A stretch of DNA of 20,314 nt from an uncultured Oscillospiraceae bacterium (GTDB taxonomy: Bacteria > Bacillota > Clostridia > Oscillospirales > Oscillospiraceae): assembly GCA_934546685.1 (NCBI GenBank), contig CAKTEB010000038.1:1-20314 (forward strand). Reading direction: 5' to 3'. Numbering within the stretch: position 1 is the stretch's first letter; each line of letters starts with the position of its first letter. Both the position numbers and the translations under genes were made by a program. Below, piece after piece: positions 1 through 7,492 of the stretch. Below the pieces are notes generated by a model. It was not told the origin of the DNA and did not search any database. It saw nothing but the letters and a program-made list of their open reading frames with translations.

Positions 1-2047
1 CCACGATTTTCCCCTCGTCCAGCACCAAAATCTGCTGGGCCTTCATGACTGTGGAGATCCGCTGGGCTACGATGATGACGGTGGCGTCTCCCACGTTGTC
101 GGCCAGGGCCTGACGCAGGGCCGCATCGGTCTTGTAGTCCAGGGCCGAGAAGGAGTCGTCGAAGAGATAGACCTTGGGATCACCGGCGATGGCCCGGGCA
201 ATGGACAGTCGTTGCTTCTGACCGCCGGAGACATTGGAGCCGCCCTGGGCGATGGAGCTGTGATAGCCCACGGGCTTGCCGGAGATGAACTCCGTGGCCT
301 GGGCGATCTCCGCGGCCTTTTCCATGGCCTCGTCCGTGATGTGCTCCCCGCCGAATTTCAGATTGCTCTCAATATCCCCGGAAAACAGCACACCCTTCTG
401 GGGTACATAGCCGAGCTGCGCCCGGAGATCATGTTGGGTGAGGCTGCGGATATCCCTGCCGCCCAGGGTGACGCGGCCCTGGGTTGCGTCATAGAACCGG
501 GGGATCAGATTCAGAAGGGTGGACTTTCCGCTGCCGGTGGAGCCGATGATGGCAGTGGTTTCCCCGGGCTTGGCGGTGAAGCTGATGTGGCTGAGGGCCG
601 GAGCCTCGCTGCCGGGATAGCAGAAGGACACATCCTGAAATTCTACAGTGCCGTTGAGATCTGTTGCGCTCTCAGGCTGAGTGGGATCGGTGACGGAGGG
701 CTTGGTATTCAGCACCTCCATGATTCGATCTGCCGCCACCGAGGCCCGGGGCAGCATAATGGAGACCATGGTGATCATCATAAAGGACATGACGATCTGC
801 ATGGTGTAGGTGATAAAGGCGGTGAGATCGCCGGTCTGCATGGTGCCCAGATTAATGCCCTTTGCGCCGAACCAGAGAATCATGGCGGTGATGCCGTACA
901 TAATGAACATCATCAGCGGAGACATAATGGCCATGACACGGTTTACAAAGAGCTGGTTGTTCTTGAGATTGGTGTTGGCCTCATCGAAGTGGGCCACCGC
1001 GTGATCCTCCCGGGAGAAGGCTCGGATCACCGAGACGCCGGTGAGAATCTCCCGGCTCACCAGGTTCAGGTCGTCTACCAGAGTCTGCATTTTCTTGAAC
1101 TTGGGCATGGCCACGGCCATGAGGATCAGCACCAGCCCCAGAAGACATCCCACGGCCACGGCAATGATCCAGCCCAGGCCGGTCTTTGTGGCGGACACCT
1201 TGAGAATGCCGCCGATGCCCAGGATCGGGGCGTAGAGCACCATCCGCAGCAGCATCACAATGACCATCTGGATCTGCTGAATATCGTTGGTGGAGCGGGT
1301 GATGAGGGAGGCGGTGGAGAACCGGTCCGTCTCCGCCGCCGAGAAGGACAGCACCTGACGGAACACCTGATCTCGGAGATCCCGGCTGACGGCTGCCGCA
1401 ATGCGGCTGGCCAGCAGGGTGATGATGATAACGCACAGCACAGAGCCCAGGGTGATACCCAGCATCTTTCCACCGGTGACCCAGAGATAGTGGCGCTGAA
1501 TGGCGCCGAGATCAACGCCCAGGGCAGTGTATTCCTCCTTCAGATACTCGGTGGCCATCTGCTGGAGCATGGTGTCGCTGAGGTCGCCCATCTGCGCTAG
1601 GGCCGTATCCTTCATAGCGACGATCTGCTCCTTGGTGATCTGACCCGCGGCCACGGCCTGGGGCAGCATGTCGAGCTGATTCCCCTCCTGCTGCTCCGCC
1701 GTATAGCATAGGGCCATGGGGGTCAGCAGAATATCCTCCAGTTGGCTTTTCTCCGACGCGGAGAGGGTATCACTGAGCTGCCAGGCACCGTCCTGATCCT
1801 GCCCGTAGGCGGCCCTTACGGTGTCCGCGTCGCTGTCTGACATAAAAAGCGTCAAAAGCTGCATACTCTCGTCCCGGAGCTGCTCCGGCAGCGGCGAGGA
1901 AATGCCGCCCTGCTGGATGCCCACGTCTACGATGTCGCTGGTATAGCTGGGCAGCGCCAGGTCGCACCAGGCCTCTGCCACCAGCAGCACGAGAATCAGC
2001 GCAATGGCCGGAATATGCCCCTTCAAAAAGCGAGCGATATTTCGCAT
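1..2047 (-). CDS. ABC exporter half-transporter (fused permease-ATPase), 3' end beyond window; degenerate-site subunit of a heterodimer
   Basis: An uninterrupted minus-strand frame gives 682 residues from ATG at 2047 to the window edge. The N-terminus is a short basic stretch then TM1. About 80-90 polar residues follow before the next membrane segment (residues ~45-130), an enlarged extracytoplasmic loop. The ATPase domain has Walker A GSTGSGKST (502-510), signature VSGGQ (606-610) and Walker B ending LFDD (D630-D631). The catalytic Glu after Walker B is Asp631, and the switch-loop His is Gln662 (AQRIS). This Asp/Gln pair is known from the non-hydrolysing site of heterodimeric exporters such as TM287/288 and BmrCD. 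The partner is inferred to lie downstream, left of the window. Start choice: AGGA sits 9 nt before ATG 2047, but only 3 nt before the alternative ATG at 2053. Substrate unknown; drug or lipid export is possible. Confidence 0.9.
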   Translation of the reverse strand, partial: MRNIARFLKGHIPAIALILVLLVAEAWCDLALPSYTSDIVDVGIQQGGISSPLPEQLRDESMQLLTLFMSDSDADTVRAAYGQDQDGAWQLSDTLSASEKSQLEDILLTPMALCYTAEQQEGNQLDMLPQAVAAGQITKEQIVAMKDTALAQMGDLSDTMLQQMATEYLKEEYTALGVDLGAIQRHYLWVTGGKMLGITLGSVLCVIIITLLASRIAAAVSRDLRDQVFRQVLSFSAAETDRFSTASLITRSTNDIQQIQMVIVMLLRMVLYAPILGIGGILKVSATKTGLGWIIAVAVGCLLGLVLILMAVAMPKFKKMQTLVDDLNLVSREILTGVSVIRAFSREDHAVAHFDEANTNLKNNQLFVNRVMAIMSPLMMFIMYGITAMILWFGAKGINLGTMQTGDLTAFITYTMQIVMSFMMITMVSIMLPRASVAADRIMEVLNTKPSVTDPTQPESATDLNGTVEFQDVSFCYPGSEAPALSHISFTAKPGETTAIIGSTGSGKSTLLNLIPRFYDATQGRVTLGGRDIRSLTQHDLRAQLGYVPQKGVLFSGDIESNLKFGGEHITDEAMEKAAEIAQATEFISGKPVGYHSSIAQGGSNVSGGQKQRLSIARAIAGDPKVYLFDDSFSALDYKTDAALRQALADNVGDATVIIVAQRISTVMKAQQILVLDEGKIV

Positions 2048-2088
2048 CTGCATCGATCCTTTCTTTTGTTAATTATTTCATCCGTCAA

Positions 2089-2117
2089 ATGTTAGCGCGG
2101 GACAGAAGAAAAATCAA
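2089..2117 (-). promoter_or_regulatory. Candidate sigma-A promoter of the ABC exporter
   Basis: On the minus strand, TTGATT (2117-2112) is followed after 17 nt by TAACAT (2094-2089). Each hexamer matches the consensus at 4 of 6 positions. It lies about 40 nt upstream of the exporter start and faces the stronger promoter at 2179-2207. Confidence 0.4.
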
Positions 2118-2131
2118 GGGACTGGGCTATA

Positions 2132-2143
2132 AGTTTACAAACT
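2132..2143. promoter_or_regulatory. Small dyad AGTTT-AC-AAACT between divergent promoters
   Basis: Two 5-bp inverted arms separated by 2 bp lie between the exporter promoter and the phosphatidyltransferase promoter. This is a plausible place for an operator, but the dyad is short and could be chance. No regulator is adjacent. Confidence 0.2.
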
Positions 2144-2178
2144 GTTCACGATGGGCAAAAGGAGCCGATTTTGGGCCG

Positions 2179-2207
2179 TTGACATTCCGCTGAATGCTGA
2201 TTATAAT
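2179..2207 (+). promoter_or_regulatory. Perfect-consensus sigma-A promoter
   Basis: TTGACA (2179-2184), a 17-nt spacer and TATAAT (2202-2207). Transcription would start near 2214. This rules out the longer upstream start at 2151 for the following gene and supports the ATG at 2256. Confidence 0.85.
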
Positions 2208-2255
2208 GATGGAAACGAACTGTTGAAGAAAGAAACTATTCAAGGAGGAACGACC

Positions 2256-2831
2256 ATGACTGCGAGCCGGAAGCCCGGGAATCGGATCCTGACCATTCCC
2301 AATCTGCTCAGTGCCTTTCGACTGGTGCTGGCGGGGGTGTTTGCCTATCTCTACTGGAACGCGGAGACCCAACGGGACTATCATGTGGCGGTGGGGGTGC
2401 TGGTGCTGTCCGGCCTTACGGACTTTGCAGACGGCAAGATCGCTCGGAGATTTAATATGATCTCGGAGCTGGGCAAGGTGCTGGATCCCATTGCGGATAA
2501 GCTCACCCAGGTGGTAGTGGCCTGCTGCCTGTGCCGTCACTATGGGCCCATGAAGCTGCTGCTTCTGGTGCTGGTGGTGAAGGAGCTGTGCCAGGGCATC
2601 TACGGAGCCTATGCGGTGAAGAAGGCCGGCAGCAACGACGGGGCCATGTGGTGCGGCAAGGTCACCACCTTCTATCTCTATGCCATGATGGCGCTGCTGC
2701 TATTGGTGCCGGAGATCCCGGCGGCTCTGTCCACGGTGATGATCTTCGTGGGCGTAGGTCTGCTGCTCTGGAGCTTTATTTCCTATCTGCTGAAGTTCCG
2801 GCGTATGGTTCGGGCGGCTCAGACGGCCTGA
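2256..2831 (+). CDS. CDP-alcohol phosphatidyltransferase, PgsA-like
   Basis: A 191-residue integral membrane enzyme of phospholipid head-group synthesis. It would move a phosphatidyl group from CDP-diacylglycerol to an alcohol, for PgsA glycerol-3-phosphate, giving phosphatidylglycerol phosphate. The family signature DGxxAR-x8-GxxxDxxxD is complete, beginning DFADGKIARR. Several hydrophobic helices flank it. The length fits PgsA (about 180-200). ATG 2256 was chosen because AAGGAGG lies 7-8 nt upstream and a perfect promoter lies between it and the longer start. The MOSC gene begins 19 nt downstream, so the two are likely cotranscribed. The acceptor alcohol cannot be read from the sequence, so no symbol is given. 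Confidence 0.88.
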   Translation: MTASRKPGNRILTIPNLLSAFRLVLAGVFAYLYWNAETQRDYHVAVGVLVLSGLTDFADGKIARRFNMISELGKVLDPIADKLTQVVVACCLCRHYGPMKLLLLVLVVKELCQGIYGAYAVKKAGSNDGAMWCGKVTTFYLYAMMALLLLVPEIPAALSTVMIFVGVGLLLWSFISYLLKFRRMVRAAQTA

Positions 2832-2850
2832 GAAGGAAGGAGAGACGGTT

Positions 2851-3294
2851 ATGGGGGAGATCCTGGCGGTATGCATCAGCGAGAAAAAGGGGGAGCAGAA
2901 GCACCCAGTAGCCTCGGCGGAGCTCCGAGAAAACTGGGGCATTGTGGGGGACGCCCACGCGGGGAATTGGCACCGGCAGGTATCGATCCTGGGACAGGAG
3001 AGCGTGGAAAAGCTCCAGAAAAAGCTGAAAAACGTGACCCTAAAGCCCGGTGACTTTGCGGAGAATCTGCTGGTTCGGGGGCTCACCCTCTATGCCCTGC
3101 CTGTGGGGACCCGGCTAAGGCTGGGGAAGGATGTACTGGCAGAGGTGACCCAGATCGGGAAGGAGTGCCACTCGGACTGCGCCATCCGCAGAACCACTGG
3201 GGACTGCGTGATGCCCAGGGAGGGGATTTTTGTGAAGATCCTGACCCCTGGCATTCTGCGCCCGGGGGACACCATCGAGGTGCTGACAGAATAA
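2851..3294 (+). CDS. Stand-alone MOSC-domain protein
   Basis: A 147-residue soluble protein that is essentially one MOSC domain (the MoCo sulfurase C-terminal fold). Seen motifs are GDAHAGxxHRQVSIL (33-47), GDFAENL (67-73), a cysteine cluster with C106, H107 and C110, and GDCVMPREGIF (117-127). MOSC proteins bind sulfur or molybdenum-cofactor-like ligands through a conserved Cys. Small clostridial forms often accompany molybdopterin genes, but none is present here; its partner is the phosphatidyltransferase upstream. GGAGAG sits just before the ATG. Function beyond the domain is unknown. Confidence 0.85.
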   Translation: MGEILAVCISEKKGEQKHPVASAELRENWGIVGDAHAGNWHRQVSILGQESVEKLQKKLKNVTLKPGDFAENLLVRGLTLYALPVGTRLRLGKDVLAEVTQIGKECHSDCAIRRTTGDCVMPREGIFVKILTPGILRPGDTIEVLTE

Positions 3295-3298
3295 AAGG

Positions 3299-3329
3299 AC
3301 TCCCGGAGGCAAAGCTCCGGGAGTTTTCC
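3299..3329 (+). terminator. Intrinsic terminator after the MOSC gene
   Basis: ACTCCCGGA (3299-3307) pairs with TCCGGGAGT (3316-3324) around a short loop, followed by TTTT. It starts 5 nt after the stop codon. Confidence 0.85.
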
Positions 3330-3331
3330 AT

Positions 3332-3360
3332 TTGTATTTTGGAATGGAAGGTGCTATACT
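3332..3360 (+). promoter_or_regulatory. Candidate promoter of the bile salt hydrolase gene
   Basis: TTGTAT (3332-3337), 17 nt, then TATACT (3355-3360). The -10 is good (5/6) and the -35 is weak (3/6). It starts directly after the upstream terminator and about 35 nt before the gene. Confidence 0.55.
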
Positions 3361-3395
3361 GTGGAATACTTTTGAAAGTAACGGAGGAAAACGCA

Positions 3396-4373
3396 ATGTG
3401 TACAGCGGCAACGTATCTGACAAAGGATCACTATTTCGGGCGGACGCTCGACTATGAGGTCTCCTACGGGGAGGAGGTGGTGGTGACGCCCAGAAACTAT
3501 CCCTTCCGGTTCCGGCATGTATCCGCCCCAGAGACCCACTATGCCATCATCGGCATGGCCGCGGTGGCGGGAAATTATCCCCTCTACTACGACGCCACCA
3601 ACGAAAAGGGACTGAGCATGGCGGGACTGAACTTCCCCGGCAATGCTGTCTACCGTTCGGTGGAGCCCAGAAAGGACAATATCGCGGTATTCGAGCTGAT
3701 CCCCTGGCTGCTGGGCTGGTGCGCCACGGTGGCGGAGGTGCGCGAGAAGCTCCGTACGATAAACATTGCCGACACCCCCTTCAGCCCCCAGTTCCCGACG
3801 TCGCCCCTCCATTGGATCATTGCGGATCGGAACGAGGCCATCACGGTGGAGGCCATGGCGGAGGGAATCAAGATCTACGACAATCCCGTGGGCATCCTCA
3901 CCAACAATCCGCCTTTTGACTACCAGATGTTCAATCTCAATAACTACATGAGTCTGACCCCAGAACCCGCAGAGAACTGCTTCTCCCAGAAGCTGCCCCT
4001 GACAGCCTACAGCCGGGGTATGGGCATGCTGGGCATGCCCGGAGATCTGTCCTCTGCCTCCCGGTTTGTCCGGGCGGCTTTTACGAAGCTGAATTCCCTG
4101 TCCGAGGAGGACGAAAGCGCCTCCATCAGCCAGTTTTTTCACATCCTGGGCTCTGTGGCTCAGCCCAGAGGCAGCGTCCACATGGGAGAGGGGAAGTACG
4201 AGATCACCATCTATACCTCCTGCTGCAATACGGATAAGGGTATCTACTATTATACCACCTATGAAAACAGCCAGATCACCGGGGTGGATATGCACAGGGA
4301 AGATCTGGAGGGCACAGAGCTCTATCGCTACCCTCTGACCCAGGGGCAGCACATTTTTATGCAAAACGAATAG
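3396..4373 (+). CDS. Choloylglycine (bile salt) hydrolase, Ntn-hydrolase family
   Basis: A 325-residue cytoplasmic enzyme that cleaves the amide bond of glycine- or taurine-conjugated bile acids. Cys2 (MCTAAT) becomes the N-terminal nucleophile after removal of Met. Matching family catalytic positions are R16 and D19 (FGRTLDY), N79 (GLNFPGNAV), the TNNP Asn pair 170-171, and R223 (SASRFVRAAF). The length fits BSH (about 315-340), and there is no signal peptide. AGGAGG lies just upstream of ATG 3396; that start is required to expose Cys2. It appears monocistronic, bounded by terminators. Penicillin V acylase is the main alternative in this family, but the N-terminal pattern is more like gut clostridial bile salt hydrolases. 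The preferred conjugate cannot be read from the sequence. Confidence 0.92.
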   Translation: MCTAATYLTKDHYFGRTLDYEVSYGEEVVVTPRNYPFRFRHVSAPETHYAIIGMAAVAGNYPLYYDATNEKGLSMAGLNFPGNAVYRSVEPRKDNIAVFELIPWLLGWCATVAEVREKLRTINIADTPFSPQFPTSPLHWIIADRNEAITVEAMAEGIKIYDNPVGILTNNPPFDYQMFNLNNYMSLTPEPAENCFSQKLPLTAYSRGMGMLGMPGDLSSASRFVRAAFTKLNSLSEEDESASISQFFHILGSVAQPRGSVHMGEGKYEITIYTSCCNTDKGIYYYTTYENSQITGVDMHREDLEGTELYRYPLTQGQHIFMQNE

Positions 4374-4389
4374 GGCGCCGCATTGCCCG

Positions 4390-4434
4390 AAAAAAGATCC
4401 CAGAGCACATCACTGCCTGTGCTCTGGGATCTTA
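4390..4434. terminator. Bidirectional intrinsic terminator between convergent genes
   Basis: A perfect 14-bp stem, GATCCCAGAGCACA (4396-4409) with TGTGCTCTGGGATC (4418-4431), and an 8-nt loop. An A-run on the left (4390-4395) gives a U-tract on the minus strand. The plus-strand tail TTACTTTCT is weaker. It serves both the hydrolase and the transglutaminase/SLH gene. Confidence 0.88.
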
Positions 4435-4443
4435 CTTTCTATC

Positions 4444-5982
4444 TTATAGCTTGTAGTAGCTGATAAATCGGCTGAGCATCACAGCCATCTGGCACCGGAG
4501 GGCGTGGCCCTGGGGGGCTACAAGGTTGCCGGGGAAGCCCTGGATAATGCCTGCGCCCACGGCCCAGGCAATGGGCGCCCGGGCGTAGCCCTCAATGGTG
4601 TCCGCATCGGGGAAGCTGCCAAGGGAATCGGCGGCGTTCAGGTCATAGCCCTGATGCTTCGCGTAGCGGTACAGGAAGGCGGCCAACTGCTGCCGGGTCA
4701 GAAGCTCGTCCGGGGAGAAGGTGGTGTTGGAGGTGCCGGTGGTGATCCCGGTGGTCTGGGCCCAGGCCACGCTTCCGGCATAGTAGGCGTCGGCGGGCAC
4801 ATCGGTGAAATTGGAGGAGGCAGACACGCTGGGGCTGCCAGCCATGCGCCAGAGCACCGTTACCAGCATGGCTCGGGTGGTGGTGCCCTCGGGCTGGAAG
4901 GCGGTGACGGTCATGCCGTTGACCAGCCCCCGGTCGGCCATGTCGCTGACCTGCTCATAGAAATAGTCGCTTTCCCGGACATCGGCGAACTGCTTCGCCG
5001 GGGCGCGGTCCGCGTCAGAGGGGGTATAGTCGTCCTTAGACAGGGGATAGCTGGCAGTGAATTCCTCCGTGAGATACTGGGCGGAGGCGTTATGATTGGC
5101 AAAGTGCTCGGTGCCCTTCAGGAAATACCAGAGGGTGCCCTCGGCGGAGCCGCCGTCCCAGGTGGAATCCAGGCTGTACCAGAGATCCCCCAGCTTTACG
5201 ATGTTCCAGGCATGGTCACTGCTGGTGATGATTCGCACCGGGAGGCTCAGGCTCCGGCACATGGCATAGAACAATGTGGCATAGCCCTGGCATACGGCTT
5301 TGCCGTTTACCAGCGCCCCGTAGGCGGTGAGCACGGAGGTATCGCCCCGGTTAAGGGCGTCGGAATCATAGGTCACATGGCCCGTGATGAATTGGTAGAT
5401 GCCCAGATACTTCTCATAATCGCTGAGCCGGGCCAGCTTCAGGGACTGGACGGTCTGGGCCACGCCCTGGAGAAGCTGGGCCTCCTGCTCCGCACTGGAG
5501 TGATAGGTAAAGCGCATGGTGAGGGTCAGGTTGCCGTCGCGAATGGGCAGCGACCAGCCAAATTTGACGCCCCGCCAGCTCCAGGCCAGATAGTCGCCGC
5601 TGTTGATGCCCACGGCGATGTCCTCGCTGCATGCCTTGGGAATCAGCACATCAGAGACAAGTGCGGAGATGGAATCCTCATAGCCGGGCGCGTGGATGTA
5701 GAGGGTGAAATCCCCTGTACGGCTGCGCATGTAGTCCCGCAGCTGGACTGCGGCCTCGTCGATGGAGATGAAGTCTGCGCTGGAGCTGCGGAGACTGGGG
5801 GCGGCGAGGGTATCATCGGATTGGAGCGATGGTTCCTCGGAGAGCTCCGGGTACAGGGGGTTGACGATGGAGCCGCAGCCGGTGGACTGCGCGCTGTCAC
5901 CGGCCCAGACTGGCACCGCAGAGATCCCCAGCACCAGGGCCAGTGTCAAAAACAGAGAGATGAGTGATCGAAAATGCTTCAT
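4444..5982 (-). CDS. Secreted transglutaminase-like protein with C-terminal SLH domains
   Basis: 512 residues. A signal peptide covers residues 1-27 (basic start, hydrophobic core, cleavage after VWA). A transglutaminase-like fold has the triad C231 (GKAVCQGYATLFYAMCR), H257 (SSDHAWNIV) and D272 (WYSLDSTWD). Three S-layer homology repeats follow at about 332-375, 391-435 and 456-500. The family comprises cysteine peptidases or transamidases; SLH repeats anchor proteins to pyruvylated cell-wall polymers, so this should be a wall-bound surface enzyme. Residues 28-70 are Ser/Pro-rich and low in complexity. GAGGAGG lies upstream of the ATG. Substrate unknown; protein cross-linking, cell-wall peptide cleavage and non-enzymatic roles are all open. 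Confidence 0.9.
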   Translation of the reverse strand: MKHFRSLISLFLTLALVLGISAVPVWAGDSAQSTGCGSIVNPLYPELSEEPSLQSDDTLAAPSLRSSSADFISIDEAAVQLRDYMRSRTGDFTLYIHAPGYEDSISALVSDVLIPKACSEDIAVGINSGDYLAWSWRGVKFGWSLPIRDGNLTLTMRFTYHSSAEQEAQLLQGVAQTVQSLKLARLSDYEKYLGIYQFITGHVTYDSDALNRGDTSVLTAYGALVNGKAVCQGYATLFYAMCRSLSLPVRIITSSDHAWNIVKLGDLWYSLDSTWDGGSAEGTLWYFLKGTEHFANHNASAQYLTEEFTASYPLSKDDYTPSDADRAPAKQFADVRESDYFYEQVSDMADRGLVNGMTVTAFQPEGTTTRAMLVTVLWRMAGSPSVSASSNFTDVPADAYYAGSVAWAQTTGITTGTSNTTFSPDELLTRQQLAAFLYRYAKHQGYDLNAADSLGSFPDADTIEGYARAPIAWAVGAGIIQGFPGNLVAPQGHALRCQMAVMLSRFISYYKL

Positions 5983-6016
5983 AGCTGCCTCCTCACGGGA
6001 ACGAGTATTTTGTTCT

Positions 6017-6045
6017 ATTGTATCGAACCAGGGAAGAGAAGTAAA
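6017..6045 (-). promoter_or_regulatory. Candidate promoter of the transglutaminase/SLH gene
   Basis: On the minus strand, TTTACT (6045-6040), 17 nt, TACAAT (6022-6017). It lies 35 nt before the start codon. Confidence 0.5.
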
Positions 6046-6141
6046 GGGAAAGATGCTTGAAATAAGTGTAAGGGTTCTGGGCGGGATAAACCGGCGGGAA
6101 AACGCAGATACTACCGAAAACCGAACGTGGAGGGATAATAT

Positions 6142-6855
6142 ATGCGGGAAGTCGGAAGGGTTTTGATCGGGGCGCTGCTGGCGGCGGTGCTTGGCATCGC
6201 CGTCTGGGCGGAGAGCCCGGAGGAGCAGGAGCGGCAGCCCAGGGGGTATGTGGCCCTGACCTTTGACGACGGCCCCTCCGGGCCGCTGACAGACCGGCTT
6301 TTAGACGGGCTCCGGGACCGGAATGCCAGGGCCACCTTTTTTCTCTGCGGCTACCGGATGGAGCAGTATCCCACCAGCCTCCGGCGCTATGTGGAGGAGG
6401 GCCATGAGCTGGGCGTCCACTCCACGGTGCATACGGATCTCACAAAGCTGACGCCGGAGGCGCTCCATGAGGATATGGCCGGGACGGCGCAAAAGATCCG
6501 GGAGGCGGCGGGGGTATCTCCGGTGGTCATGCGGCCCCCAGGCGGCGCATATGATGAAAAGGTCTGCCGAGAGGCGGAGGAGGAGGGCATGAGCGTGATC
6601 CTCTGGTCTGTGGATCCACGGGACTGGGCCACTCACGATTCCGGCGCAGTGCTGCGAACCATGGCCAGGGACACGGGGAATGGGGACGTGATTCTTATGC
6701 ACGACATGTCCGAGAGCTCCGTGCAGGCGGCGCTGAAGCTGGTGGATGAGCTCCAACGGGAGGGCTACTGCTTCGTTACCGTCAGTGAGCTGGCGGCGCT
6801 TACCGGAACGGCGCTGACTTCTGGACAGGTCTATTCGGATTTTCGGGAAAAATAG
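6142..6855 (+). CDS. Secreted or membrane-anchored NodB-type polysaccharide deacetylase
   Basis: 237 residues. An N-terminal hydrophobic segment (7-22) acts as signal peptide or anchor. The carbohydrate esterase 4 domain has all five motifs: TFDDGP (40-45), HSTVH (93-97), RPPGG (131-135), DPRDW (158-162) and ILMHD (184-188). The metal ligands are D43, H93 and H97. The family removes N- or O-acetyl groups from peptidoglycan, chitin or exopolysaccharide. A peptidoglycan deacetylase of the PdaA/PgdA kind is most likely, though the substrate is not decidable from sequence. GGAGGG precedes ATG 6142. No convincing promoter was seen immediately upstream. Confidence 0.9.
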   Translation: MREVGRVLIGALLAAVLGIAVWAESPEEQERQPRGYVALTFDDGPSGPLTDRLLDGLRDRNARATFFLCGYRMEQYPTSLRRYVEEGHELGVHSTVHTDLTKLTPEALHEDMAGTAQKIREAAGVSPVVMRPPGGAYDEKVCREAEEEGMSVILWSVDPRDWATHDSGAVLRTMARDTGNGDVILMHDMSESSVQAALKLVDELQREGYCFVTVSELAALTGTALTSGQVYSDFREK

Positions 6856-6885
6856 TTGTGCATTTTGGCGAGGCTGTGCTATAAT
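6856..6885 (+). promoter_or_regulatory. Sigma-A promoter of the flavoprotein pair
   Basis: TTGTGC (6856-6861), 18 nt, TATAAT (6880-6885). It overlaps the stop of the deacetylase gene and lies 40 nt before ATG 6926. This shows that the ATG at 6884, inside the -10, is not a start. Confidence 0.65.
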
Positions 6886-6925
6886 GATGGGGAAATTCAA
6901 TTCCTTAAGGAAGGATGAACGTAAA

Positions 6926-7480
6926 ATGCTTACTGGAAAGAATATCGTCATGGGCGTCACCGGCGGCATCGCTGCCTGGAAGGCTTGCCTGATCCTCAAC
7001 AAGCTGGTGGTGGATCTCCACGCCAACGTAGACGTCATCATGACCAAGAACTCCGAGACCTTTATCACTGAGCAGACCATCCGGACCCTGTCCCGGAATA
7101 TCGTCACCCGTGATATGTTTAAGGAGCCCGCTGTCTGGAGTGTGGAGCATATCTCCCTGGCCCGGAAGGCAGACTGCTTCCTGATTGCCCCCTGCACCGC
7201 CAACGTCATCGGCAAGATCGCCAACGGCATTGCCGACGATATGCTGACCACCACCGTCATGGCTACCCATGCTCCCGTGGTGATCGCTCCCGCCATGAAT
7301 GATGCCATGTACACCAACCCCATTGTCCAGGGCAACATGCAGAAGCTCAAGGATCTGGGCCAGTATAAGTTCATCGAGCCCCATGAGGGCGTGCTGGCCT
7401 ATGGCGGCAAGGGTACCGGCGAGCTGGCTACCGCTGACGAGATCGCTGACTACATTGTAAACCTCATTGGAAACAAGTAA
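6926..7480 (+). CDS. Stand-alone HFCD-family flavoprotein (CoaC/EpiD-like cysteine decarboxylase fold)
   Basis: 184 residues, one HFCD domain with no fused CoaB part. It has the FMN-binding GG loop VTGGIAAWK (11-19), the catalytic His of this family (H75, VEHISLARKAD), APCTANVIGKIA (88-99, like the PASANT motif) and PAMNDAMY (122-129, the PxMNxxM motif). CoaC enzymes decarboxylate phosphopantothenoylcysteine, and EpiD-like enzymes decarboxylate C-terminal peptide cysteines. The flexible flap of E. coli Dfp, ACGDxGxGRM with the reductive Cys158, reads AYGGKGTGEL here (158-167), so Tyr159 replaces that Cys. Canonical CoaC activity is therefore doubtful. AAGGAAGG lies about 10 nt before ATG 6926. 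The flavodoxin-like gene follows after 12 nt. No lanthipeptide precursor gene was found nearby. Confidence 0.85.
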   Translation: MLTGKNIVMGVTGGIAAWKACLILNKLVVDLHANVDVIMTKNSETFITEQTIRTLSRNIVTRDMFKEPAVWSVEHISLARKADCFLIAPCTANVIGKIANGIADDMLTTTVMATHAPVVIAPAMNDAMYTNPIVQGNMQKLKDLGQYKFIEPHEGVLAYGGKGTGELATADEIADYIVNLIGNK

Positions 7481-7492
7481 GGAGAATATCAT

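Noticed and set aside
212..1600. A 462-codon plus-strand frame opposite the ABC exporter
   Set aside because: It is His/Gly-rich without recognisable domains and lies antisense to intact exporter motifs, so it is a coding shadow.
2151..2255. Upstream start at 2151 for the phosphatidyltransferase
   Set aside because: A perfect promoter (2179-2207) lies inside this extension, and the good ribosome site precedes ATG 2256.
4504..5967. A 487-codon plus-strand frame opposite the transglutaminase/SLH gene
   Set aside because: The minus-strand frame has signal peptide, catalytic triad and SLH repeats; the plus frame has none of these.
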